Origin: a virus
IMG/VR virus record: IMGVR_UViG_3300020171_000040
Span: 1-51,230 of that record
Reading direction: 5' to 3' (one strand)
DNA: 51,230 nt
The position numbers and the translations under genes are program-made. Below are positions 30,348 through 37,317 of the stretch, in pieces (positions within the stretch are counted from its first letter, which is position 1; every line of letters begins with the position of its first letter). Below the pieces are notes generated by a model, which saw nothing but the letters and a program-made list of their open reading frames with translations, was not told the origin of the DNA and ran no database searches.

Positions 30348-30951
30348 TTCTTAAAGTAAACAGTTTAATACCATATGATGCACTCCATGTTTTTTCATTA
30401 ATAGAATAATGAATACCATATAATCCATTAACTGTAGCAAAATTAGCACCTAACATACTACTTTTAACATCATTAAATATAATAGTCCCACCTAAATAAA
30501 AATATCTACTATGAATAACTGAATTATCAATATTATTTACAATTGTGGTAAACGGGATAAGTACCTTATATGACAAATCATATTTTATAGGCATGTTCTT
30601 AGTAACAGTGGTATATAAATTTATTGCTAAAGTATCATCTTTCTTTTCCCACTTATATTTATATACTGAAAAATAATCCTTAAGTATGGCAGCTGTATCA
30701 ACTACCATTGGTATTGAATCACCTGGTATAAACAAAGTATCTCGTGGTAACCACTTAACTATCTCATTAGGTGGTAATCCAGCAAGTGAATCAGCTATAT
30801 GATGCCAATGTGTATCTTCAATTACGATAGTATCTATAGTTATTGTTGGACATGGTCTAAACTTCTCATGAGCAGTCCATCCACTAAGTACACCAACACC
30901 CATTAATAATAATGCTACAATCCCCCCTATTATAAAATTAAACTGATTCAT
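30340..30951 (-). CDS. single-pass inner-membrane protein, spanin-like candidate, 203 aa
   Basis: An N-terminal membrane anchor (about residues 6-27, IIGGIVALLLMGVGVLSGW) is followed by a periplasmic-looking soluble domain with PCPTITIDTIVIEDTHWHH and a beta-rich C-terminus. The layout matches the inner-membrane proteins common in Bacteroidota phage lysis cassettes (DUF6808-like by general impression, not verified). It overlaps the holin candidate by 14 bp and is followed by a TAATG motif. With the endolysin and holin immediately upstream, an inner-membrane spanin or lysis-accessory role is reasonable. No long coiled coil typical of classical Rz is visible, so the spanin assignment is tentative. 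Confidence 0.5.
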   Translation of the reverse strand: MNQFNFIIGGIVALLLMGVGVLSGWTAHEKFRPCPTITIDTIVIEDTHWHHIADSLAGLPPNEIVKWLPRDTLFIPGDSIPMVVDTAAILKDYFSVYKYKWEKKDDTLAINLYTTVTKNMPIKYDLSYKVLIPFTTIVNNIDNSVIHSRYFYLGGTIIFNDVKSSMLGANFATVNGLYGIHYSINEKTWSASYGIKLFTLRNK

Positions 30952-31189
30952 CTTCTGATGTAAATTTTGTTAATCCCTTAAGTGTTACAACTAACACACT
31001 TATCCCAGCTATTGTCCATTTACTAAATTCAGGACTAATTGGATCTAATACCGCAATAATAGGAATATACAAAGGGAGTAAATATAATAATATATCCGCA
31101 ATCCTCTTTAACTTTTTATTAGACGGCTTGTCTAAATTATTTAATTTCAATTCCATTTTATACATATTTTTCGTAAATTGCCTCACCAT
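30938..31189 (-). CDS. two-helix membrane protein, holin candidate
   Basis: The protein has two hydrophobic helices, about residues 31-48 (ILLYLLPLYIPIIAVLD) and 58-72 (WTIAGISVLVVTL), with a basic N-terminus and a short acidic tail. Size, topology and position directly after an endolysin are those of a small phage holin, which would form the membrane lesion that releases the endolysin. The longest frame begins at 31189 and overlaps the endolysin by 32 bp. An ATG at 31156 (MELKLNN), just past the endolysin stop, is an equally good start and gives 72 aa. No strong ribosome binding site decides between them. Confidence 0.6.
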   Translation of the reverse strand: MVRQFTKNMYKMELKLNNLDKPSNKKLKRIADILLYLLPLYIPIIAVLDPISPEFSKWTIAGISVLVVTLKGLTKFTSEDESV

Positions 31190-31631
31190 TAACCTTTGTC
31201 ATTACTAGTACCTGGTTTCTGTTATTTTCTTTCTTATACGAGCAATGTACCCAACCACCAGTACCATCTTCAGAAATACTCTCTGCAATTACCTGATCGA
31301 ATACTAAATTATCTTTAATATAATCAAATAGTTCTTTATTAGTTATCTTACCATATACATCACAATCCAAATCTATTGCTGCGCCGTTATTAGCCATGTG
31401 TTGACTATCATTAGCACCTCCCAAAGCCTCGTTTAAAGCACTCGACCTAAAGAATGAAGATATATATATTGGAACATTGAAATGCCCCCTAACAAATTCA
31501 AATACTTTCTCTGCAACAAGTTTCATACGTATCAATTGCTCTTCATCAGGTTCATTAGATATATTAAGTCTCTTTGCCAGTTCACTACGTATTCCTTCTG
31601 AATATGCAATATGTTTTGAAATCTTTTCCAT
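31158..31631 (-). CDS. M15-family peptidase endolysin, 157 aa
   Basis: This is a compact zinc peptidase of the M15 (VanY/D-Ala-D-Ala carboxypeptidase-like) family, expected to cleave peptidoglycan peptides at lysis. The conserved substrate-site segment SSFFRS is at residues 58-63. The zinc ligands are H78 and D87 in SQHMANNGAAID, and H129 in WVHCSY. Those motifs cover the whole family signature, so the enzyme looks intact. There is no signal peptide and no separate cell-wall-binding domain, so it should depend on a holin, and a two-helix membrane protein is encoded directly downstream. The start is the ATG at 31631; a 15-codon open frame sits just upstream. Confidence 0.88.
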   Translation of the reverse strand: MEKISKHIAYSEGIRSELAKRLNISNEPDEEQLIRMKLVAEKVFEFVRGHFNVPIYISSFFRSSALNEALGGANDSQHMANNGAAIDLDCDVYGKITNKELFDYIKDNLVFDQVIAESISEDGTGGWVHCSYKKENNRNQVLVMTKVNGEAIYEKYV

Positions 31632-31635
31632 TACT

Positions 31636-31683
31636 TTATTTTTTATCGTACTCTGCTAAAAATAACTCTTGCTGTTCTGACAT
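31636..31683 (-). CDS. possible 15-aa leader or mini-protein
   Basis: Between the stop of the 125 aa gene (31686) and the endolysin start (31631) an ATG at 31683 opens a frame MSEQQELFLAEYDKK ending in TAA at 31636. It is charged and soluble in character. It fills the 54 bp gap almost exactly and ends four bases before the endolysin ATG, so ribosomes leaving it could re-initiate on the endolysin. It may be a translational leader, a remnant, or chance. Confidence 0.25.
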   Translation of the reverse strand: MSEQQELFLAEYDKK

Positions 31684-31685
31684 AT

Positions 31686-32063
31686 CTAAGTTTTTATAAA
31701 ACCATAATAACAATGTTTCTTTCGTGGTTTAATCTTTTTGACCACTGTAATAATACCTACCGATATAACGTCACCTAATATTGTATAACCTAAATCTTTA
31801 GTGTCAAACTTGCCTCCTTTAATCTTATCCAGCGATTCCTTCCCTATGCCTGCGATAGCAGCTCCTGTAATACCAAAAATAACAGGTTTTGTATTTTGTC
31901 CCACTAAATAACTCCATGCACTTATTACCGCCCCTGATCCGAAATGTAACTGTTTGTCCTTTGGTATTTGTGCAGAACAATCTTTAATTGATAGAATAAA
32001 TAATATCATTATTATCCCAATAAGAGAATAGAAAAATGCTTTATATGAAAATTCTTTGCTCAT
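31686..32063 (-). CDS. YfiM/DUF2279-like membrane protein, probable lysis-associated, 125 aa
   Basis: An N-terminal hydrophobic segment (about residues 10-28, FFYSLIGIIMILFILSI) is followed at once by KDCSAQ, where the cysteine could be a lipidation site or part of a signal peptide. The mature part starts with PKDKQLHFGSGAVIS and later has GKESLDKIKGGKFDTKDLGYTILGD. This KDK-x2-HF-x-AG plus D-x-GYT-x3-GD pattern is that of the YfiM/DUF2279 family, small outer-membrane or periplasmic lipoproteins often found in Bacteroidota phage lysis regions. A short basic C-terminus follows another hydrophobic stretch (about 92-108). An outer-membrane disruption (o-spanin-like) role is inferred from location. 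Confidence 0.6.
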   Translation of the reverse strand: MSKEFSYKAFFYSLIGIIMILFILSIKDCSAQIPKDKQLHFGSGAVISAWSYLVGQNTKPVIFGITGAAIAGIGKESLDKIKGGKFDTKDLGYTILGDVISVGIITVVKKIKPRKKHCYYGFIKT

Positions 32064-32066
32064 TTG

Positions 32067-32369
32067 TTATATTTTAATTTCTTTTTCGATAGGCAAGATT
32101 TCTTCTACCCAATCTTCAGCCCTATATTTTTCTGCCTTAAACTTCATAGCAATATTTGCCTGTGTGTTTATCCCCTCGTCTTCAGCAGGCAGAAAAATAA
32201 ACCACCTCTCCGCTTTAAAACTTTTATGTAGTTTATCAAATTCTTCATCTGATAAGTTCTCATTATCCCAACTCGTAGCATTATATCCCTGAATATTGGC
32301 TTTTCTCCAATCATGTATCTGTTTGGCAGTATCTTTTGCAAACTCACAAGTTGTGGTTATCGTTATCAT
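32067..32369 (-). CDS. hypothetical protein, 100 aa
   Basis: I do not recognise this protein. It is soluble, acidic and rich in Trp, Lys and Glu, with ATSWDNENLSDEEFDKLHKSF near residues 31-51, and has no transmembrane segment. It is coupled to the lectin-like gene by a one-base TAATG overlap at its start and is followed 3 bp later by the lysis-region lipoprotein-type gene. It may be a chaperone or small partner of the adjacent LamG-like protein, by position only. Confidence 0.55.
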   Translation of the reverse strand: MITITTTCEFAKDTAKQIHDWRKANIQGYNATSWDNENLSDEEFDKLHKSFKAERWFIFLPAEDEGINTQANIAMKFKAEKYRAEDWVEEILPIEKEIKI

Positions 32370-33274
32370 TAGTATATTGTATAATATGAGTTAATAATTG
32401 ATTCTACATTTTGACGTTGACCCTCAGATAAAGCAATATCAAAAGCTAATGTATTATTGAGATATCCATTCCATGGATTGTTCCACGCACTCCCTGTATA
32501 TCTAGCTCCGATTGAATAGTCTATAGCAGCATCATTGGTTGTAATTCCAGCCGTTGAAACAGGAGTTCCTGTTACATTATTTTTCCACCCTTCAATTTTA
32601 ACTCCCGAAGTAAACCTAAATGATAATATACACGGAACATTTGCAGTTAATGCAATACCGGCATTAACACCGGTAGCAGCGGGGATAAAAAGATAATCGT
32701 CCCGACCACCGTTCTCCCATGACATTTGCCTTTGATTTACTATATCGTCTTTTGCAACAATAGCACAGGATATATTAGATGACTTACCAGATGCAAACCA
32801 TGTCTGAGATAACCTTAAATTCATTGAAGAGGTTAAAACTATTAAAAAGTCATCAGTCCCATCATAGTTAATTATACCTTTGCCATTAACCAAACTCCAA
32901 ATAGGCTGACTTGCTCCGGTAGGCTGAATAGCATCATTATTGTTCCCCGAAAGATCATATAGTTTACTCACCGCTCCTGTAATATCTTTTTTTACTCCAA
33001 AATTAGCATCAGTAAGGAGTTTGCAACTGGAATAAATATTTTGCTCCTTTAATTCACGTATAACAGAGTTTATCCATGTTAAATCAACAACGATACCCCC
33101 ATCAGCCTCAATCCTATCCTTTTGAATGATAGTCTCTGCTTCGTAAGCAGCCCAGGAGAATTCATCTTTATCAGAGTACCTGCTATAATAAGTTTGCATA
33201 TTACCAAAACTATCAAATAAATAGGTTATACGTTCCTCTTCGTCTCTTCTTTCTATACTAGTAATTTTATTCAC
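32369..33274 (-). CDS. LamG/concanavalin-like lectin domain protein, 301 aa
   Basis: The N-terminal 85 residues are a helical/charged region. From about residue 90 the sequence has DITGAVSKLYDLSGNNNDA and later IINYDGTDDFLIV, SIGARYTGSAWNNPWNGYLNNTLAFDIALSEGQ. This is the layout of a LamG-like jelly-roll (concanavalin A-like) fold, typical of carbohydrate-binding tips of Bacteroidota phage fibres: an N-terminal DLSGNxNDA, a central core, then G-x-hhNxxhhFxxxLSxxQ. Its base composition looks less AT-rich than its neighbours, which suggests recent acquisition. It probably contributes to binding capsular polysaccharide or another surface glycan. Confidence 0.75.
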   Translation of the reverse strand: MNKITSIERRDEEERITYLFDSFGNMQTYYSRYSDKDEFSWAAYEAETIIQKDRIEADGGIVVDLTWINSVIRELKEQNIYSSCKLLTDANFGVKKDITGAVSKLYDLSGNNNDAIQPTGASQPIWSLVNGKGIINYDGTDDFLIVLTSSMNLRLSQTWFASGKSSNISCAIVAKDDIVNQRQMSWENGGRDDYLFIPAATGVNAGIALTANVPCILSFRFTSGVKIEGWKNNVTGTPVSTAGITTNDAAIDYSIGARYTGSAWNNPWNGYLNNTLAFDIALSEGQRQNVESIINSYYTIY

Positions 33275-33283
33275 GGATAGTAT

Positions 33284-33487
33284 TTAATTTTTACATTTCT
33301 TAACTATGTAATCTGCTATTAATTTGACAAGGTAACCCACCACAGCACCTAATACAGCTAATATAATTGTCTCTACTACCATATCCTGTGAAGGTAATAT
33401 ACTTACACTACTTACTGCCCCAATCGAACCCCCGGCTACCGGGAAAGCGTCTGTTGAAAATACCCCATTAATTATCCTATGTATCAT
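33284..33487 (-). CDS. small single-pass membrane protein, 67 aa
   Basis: A hydrophobic helix at about residues 37-59 (VVETIILAVLGAVVGYLVKLIADY) is followed by a basic tail KKCKN. The first 35 residues are small and polar/hydrophobic with Gly, Ala and Ser, including GGSIGAVSSVSI. This could be a holin or antiholin-type protein, but it lies several genes away from the endolysin and there is a better holin candidate. It starts 9 bp before the lectin gene. Confidence 0.5.
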   Translation of the reverse strand: MIHRIINGVFSTDAFPVAGGSIGAVSSVSILPSQDMVVETIILAVLGAVVGYLVKLIADYIVKKCKN

Positions 33488-33489
33488 TT

Positions 33490-33678
33490 TTATTTAGTTT
33501 TTTTATCTTCTTTAACTTCTTTAACAGACTTTTCCTCAATCTCTTTTAAAAGTATCTGCATACCTTCTATAGCACCTTCATATTTATGTACTAGAATGGT
33601 TAACTTATTTAATTCCTCAACAGCAATTTTATGTTGGTCTGTGAAGAGTTTTAATTTTTCTTCTATATTAGTTTTCAT
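33490..33678 (-). CDS. small coiled-coil protein, 62 aa
   Basis: A single long amphipathic helix with heptad-like hydrophobic spacing covers nearly the whole protein (EKLKLFTDQHKIAVEELNKL, then GAIEGMQILLKEIEEK). The tail is highly charged (KEVKEDKKTK). No hydrophobic segment. Neighbours are the 67 aa membrane protein, 2 bp downstream, and the HExxH membrane protein, 1 bp upstream, so the three probably form a translation-coupled unit. Function unknown; it may be a small cytosolic partner in lysis timing. Confidence 0.5.
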   Translation of the reverse strand: MKTNIEEKLKLFTDQHKIAVEELNKLTILVHKYEGAIEGMQILLKEIEEKSVKEVKEDKKTK

Positions 33679-33679
33679 T

Positions 33680-34021
33680 TTATTGTTTTATATATTTAAA
33701 CCATCCAAAACGTGGATGAACATAATTTACATTTTTTTCATTACCATAGGCTTCTCTTTCAAATGAAATATTTTGATAAGCCCGAGAACCATATATAAAT
33801 AACTTAATTATCCATTCAATAAAATACCAAAGATAAAAACCTATTCCTAACATTTCTTTTTGTTGTTGCCAGTGAATATACTCATGCCTTTTAGCAACTT
33901 CTTTAGTATTTACAGGACTTCTAAAATATATACCAAAAGGCCATAAAGTAATACCAATAAATCTCTTTGGTAGTATTAACCAAAGAATTGGACCGAACAT
34001 TTTTATTTTTATTGTTTTCAT
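33680..34021 (-). CDS. short membrane-associated HExxH protein (putative zinc peptidase), 113 aa
   Basis: HEYIHWQQQKEM at residues 46-57 is an HExxH zinc-binding motif, and FEREAY at residues 87-92 could supply a Glu as third ligand, giving an HExxH...E (gluzincin-like) arrangement in a very short chain. Hydrophobic stretches at about 10-33 (with PILWLILP and ITLWPFGIYF) and 59-78 (GIGFYLWYFIEWIIKLFIYG) suggest membrane association. This compact form is widespread as an uncharacterised protein in Bacteroidota and their phages, by my recollection. It sits between a fibre gene and small membrane-protein genes. It could act in envelope penetration or lysis. Confidence 0.6.
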   Translation of the reverse strand: MKTIKIKMFGPILWLILPKRFIGITLWPFGIYFRSPVNTKEVAKRHEYIHWQQQKEMLGIGFYLWYFIEWIIKLFIYGSRAYQNISFEREAYGNEKNVNYVHPRFGWFKYIKQ

Positions 34022-34047
34022 AGTTATTTATTTTTAAAATTGATTTT

Positions 34048-37014
34048 TTATGATCCTATTTTTACAAATCCATTTGCATCAATCCATAAATATTTTGATG
34101 CCCCACCACCAGGATTGGTTGTTGGTATATTCGGAACACCAATCCATTCTGTTCTAAGAGATATTACTCCATTGTCACCAGATCCTTGAAACTGAGCCAT
34201 CGTTTTACCTTTTCCGTTATATATTGATAAATGTCTATATCTTGTTATTCCACCATTTAGACCTTTCCTATTAATCGTTATAAACCCATATAAGTCGTTA
34301 TTTTCTACGTTTTCCCAGATCTCATTACCTTCGATCTTAAGTCCTCCCCTGTAAGCATTCGCCACATTAGTTATTGTCGTGGCTCCGGTGAAAGCTATGC
34401 CGGCTGTATCTGATGTAAAGATAACATCCGCACCAGAAGAGGTAACGACTACCCCCCCGGGAAGATAGGATGCTGCCCATTCTATTACAAATCCTGCTGC
34501 CGTATCTGTTAAAGAATTAAAGAATGAGGCTAATTTAGTAACCGCATCACAAAGAATATTTGCAGTCCCGGAAGTGCCTGTCAGCGTGATGGTATCAATT
34601 TGTTTAACTGCTGCACGATTAGCAACAATCGTTGATACTGTACCGGCTAAATCAGGATCAGAGTCATTAGTAATGCTCGTTGCTCCTGTAAAATTCGTTC
34701 CAGCGACATTTGCCGTAAATTTTAAATATACATCTGTACCTGTACCAAAAGCCTCAACTGTAACGCCCGAAGCAGTATAAGCAGCGGCATGAGCAGTAAC
34801 AAAATTATCCGCAGTGATCTCTAAATTTGTGCTAAAAGTCATAAGTCTTGATATAGCATTACATACTACAATAGCACTTCCACTTGCACCAGTAAGATCA
34901 ATACGATCTACCCTTGCTACTGCTGTTACATTAGCTTGTGTATTTACCACCGAACCTGACAGATCACCAACAGGCACGGGAACAGATTGAAATGTTGAGT
35001 TTGTTAAGGTAGCAGTAACTACTCCTGCTTCAGTAACTCTAAATGGTGCTGAAGCCATAGTAGCATGACCTGCCCAGAATCGTATATCATCACCTCCTGT
35101 AACTGCCGAGGATATGCCAACTACCCCTGCTGCATCTCTTATATAAGTATCTCCAATAGCAAATCCACCAATTGTTCCTGATATAGCTTTAAGCACTCCT
35201 GCACGTGTAACACTAAACGGTGCGCTTGCAAAAGCTGTGGCTCCCATGTGGATGCCTACCGCTGTATTAAATTCTATCCTTGTAGCATCTGCCCCGGCAA
35301 GTAATGTAGTTGCACCAATAGTAAAACCGCCAATAGCACCAGACGTAGCTGTAATATTACCAGTTAAAAATACATTATCACAATATAAACCTACACCAGA
35401 ACCAGCTGGTGCACCTGTTAAATTACCTAATCTAAACTTCTCTGCATTAAATGCACCATTATTTAAACCAGTATAACCTGCTATATAAGGATTATTAGTC
35501 TCTGATGCAGTTATATATATAGCATTCTGTCTAGCTGCTGTAGTTGTATGACCAAACTGTACTAAGTCCATATTGTTATATGGTGTACCTGATATAGTAG
35601 TAGCAACAACATTACCAGCATTAACTGCTGTAACTTGACCTACATATGCAGCTATACCTGTACCAGTAAGCTGTTGTGCTTTAATAAAATCATTAACTAT
35701 AAATGGTATAGTTAAACCTTCACCTTCATCAAAGTATATAGTAGTACCGGCAAATGTAGTACTTACAGCATTAGCTACTGTTACAAGCATACCGCCATTA
35801 ATAGAAGTAATCTTATTTATCTCTAATTCATATGCATGTAATGTACCACGTACCCTAAGTTCTTCAAACTCAGCCACACCTGCAGCAGTTATTTGCCAAT
35901 TACTACCAGCAAAACCTGTTGAAAAATTAGGTTCTTGTACAGTACCATCAACCCATAAATTATTATCCCCGGCTGCACTTTCCCCACCAACATGAAGCCC
36001 ACCATTTATACAAAGTGCAGAAAGTGGGATAGTAAATCCAATACCTACATTTCCTGCAGTATTAATTCTAATCTTTTCAGCACCGCCTGAATAAATTGAT
36101 AAATAATAAGATGCGTGTGATGAACCAAATTGAATTTGTCCAGAATTACCATCTGTAATATATTTAGCGGTTTCAGTCCCACCTTGTTGAATATACATAC
36201 CAGATAAAACACTACCTGCGGCAGCAGAATTAATTATTAAAGGAACACTTCCTGCTGCTGAATAAATATCCAATTTCGCCCCCGGTGTAGTAGTCCCAAT
36301 ACCTACATTGCCACCTGTGTCTTGTAAAATAACATAACTTGTTGTTTTTGTAGCATGAACAGTACCCCTGATTGTAATATCTCCATCTGCAACAGCACTA
36401 CCATATATTAAAGGACTGGTTATTTGAGTAGTAAATGTAGGACTCCCTGCCCTAATAGGTGCCCCTGTGCCACTTGCTTCTGTCCATACAGGAGCTGCAG
36501 CACCACCACCAACTAATAATTGAGTTAACGCCCCTGCTGCCAAAACAGCATAAGCATTGTCTGCTGTACCATATATCAATGTACCGGCAGCTTCCGTTAA
36601 CCCTGCAATACTTGTAAGAGATGCATGCAGGGGTTGATAATAACTACCATGTTGTCCATCTAATAAGTCTGAGTCTAGTAATGAACCTGCCCCATCAACT
36701 GTAAGCAGTTTAGCAAGTATGTCTGCAGCAGTCATAAATGACCCACCAGTACTACCACTACCCCCATCTGTAATACCATACCCCGCTAAAGTTGTAGGTG
36801 TATCTTGTATATTAGACCAATAAACTATAAAATTAAGATCTGGTTTGTCTATTAAATTATTATAATTACCAGTTGTAGCAACGGTTGCTAATTCTGGCCG
36901 ACCTATAATACTCGCCCAAGTACCATCAAAACCATTTACTATACCATACCCTGCTAAACTAGTTGGTTTATTACGTAAACTGTTAAAATACCCATCAAAT
37001 ATTATATCTGCCAT
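34048..37014 (-). CDS. tail fibre protein with tandem modules, 988 aa
   Basis: The N-terminal 85 residues have fibre-type repeats with KPTSLAGYGI, IIGRPELATV, LIDKPDL and TPTTLAGYGITDGG, a pattern of phage tail-fibre shafts. A middle part has GNVGIGTTTPGAKLDIY, common in Bacteroidota phage fibres. Residues 560-670 carry two IGGF-x-IG...SAPF-x-VT-x-AGV copies. Residues 701-783 and 803-884 are two copies of a beta-domain ending in FTGATSITN/FTGATTITN. The C-terminus (about 895-988) is a distinct tip without a recognisable peptidase or chaperone motif. Expected on the virion surface for host recognition. The stop of this gene region abuts small envelope genes; its start overlaps the 100 aa gene (TAATG). 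Confidence 0.8.
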   Translation of the reverse strand: MADIIFDGYFNSLRNKPTSLAGYGIVNGFDGTWASIIGRPELATVATTGNYNNLIDKPDLNFIVYWSNIQDTPTTLAGYGITDGGSGSTGGSFMTAADILAKLLTVDGAGSLLDSDLLDGQHGSYYQPLHASLTSIAGLTEAAGTLIYGTADNAYAVLAAGALTQLLVGGGAAAPVWTEASGTGAPIRAGSPTFTTQITSPLIYGSAVADGDITIRGTVHATKTTSYVILQDTGGNVGIGTTTPGAKLDIYSAAGSVPLIINSAAAGSVLSGMYIQQGGTETAKYITDGNSGQIQFGSSHASYYLSIYSGGAEKIRINTAGNVGIGFTIPLSALCINGGLHVGGESAAGDNNLWVDGTVQEPNFSTGFAGSNWQITAAGVAEFEELRVRGTLHAYELEINKITSINGGMLVTVANAVSTTFAGTTIYFDEGEGLTIPFIVNDFIKAQQLTGTGIAAYVGQVTAVNAGNVVATTISGTPYNNMDLVQFGHTTTAARQNAIYITASETNNPYIAGYTGLNNGAFNAEKFRLGNLTGAPAGSGVGLYCDNVFLTGNITATSGAIGGFTIGATTLLAGADATRIEFNTAVGIHMGATAFASAPFSVTRAGVLKAISGTIGGFAIGDTYIRDAAGVVGISSAVTGGDDIRFWAGHATMASAPFRVTEAGVVTATLTNSTFQSVPVPVGDLSGSVVNTQANVTAVARVDRIDLTGASGSAIVVCNAISRLMTFSTNLEITADNFVTAHAAAYTASGVTVEAFGTGTDVYLKFTANVAGTNFTGATSITNDSDPDLAGTVSTIVANRAAVKQIDTITLTGTSGTANILCDAVTKLASFFNSLTDTAAGFVIEWAASYLPGGVVVTSSGADVIFTSDTAGIAFTGATTITNVANAYRGGLKIEGNEIWENVENNDLYGFITINRKGLNGGITRYRHLSIYNGKGKTMAQFQGSGDNGVISLRTEWIGVPNIPTTNPGGGASKYLWIDANGFVKIGS
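34363..34914 (-). repeat. tandem domain duplication in the 988 aa fibre
   Basis: Residues 701-783 and 803-884 are about 83-residue copies. Both follow the order IDLTG/ITLTG, GSA/GTA, VCNAIS/LCDAVT, TFSTNLEIT/SFFNSLTDT, FVTAHAAAY/FVIEWAASY, then FTGATxITN. Identity is partial, so this is an old duplication rather than a recent one. The DNA here is visibly richer in G and C than the rest of the gene. Confidence 0.7.
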
Positions 37015-37316
37015 TATAAATCTATCATATAAAAAGTCTTCGCAATAGAATTAATGTGTTGCATCACATCTCTTATTTCATCAGTATCAAAAAAATTATA
37101 TTCATCGTATGCTATAGCACCAGAACTCGTTACAAATGTATCAAAGTAATCTACTATACAATCTAAGTATGCTGATAATAATATCACCTTCTGTCGTTCG
37201 CAGAATAAATCTATATGTCCTAATCTTTCCTTTATTGTTACTGTATCAACATATTCTGCTATCCCAGATCTTATGTATGATATATAATTATTTACTTGAG
37301 TCAGTGTACTTGCCAT
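37014..37316 (-). CDS. small structural-module protein, 100 aa
   Basis: I do not recognise a family. The protein is largely helical, acidic, with many Tyr, Asp and Ile, and two Cys (in LFCERQ and YLDCIVDYFD). It has no signal peptide or membrane segment. It sits between two fibre genes, 1 bp after the 880 aa gene and overlapping the 988 aa start by one base. A fibre assembly chaperone or connector is a fair guess from position. Confidence 0.55.
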   Translation of the reverse strand: MASTLTQVNNYISYIRSGIAEYVDTVTIKERLGHIDLFCERQKVILLSAYLDCIVDYFDTFVTSSGAIAYDEYNFFDTDEIRDVMQHINSIAKTFYMIDL

Positions 37317-37317
37317 A

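Noticed and set aside
33284-33487. The 67 aa membrane protein as the main holin
   Set aside because: It is separated from the endolysin by several genes, while the two-helix protein directly after the endolysin fits better; kept only as an alternative.
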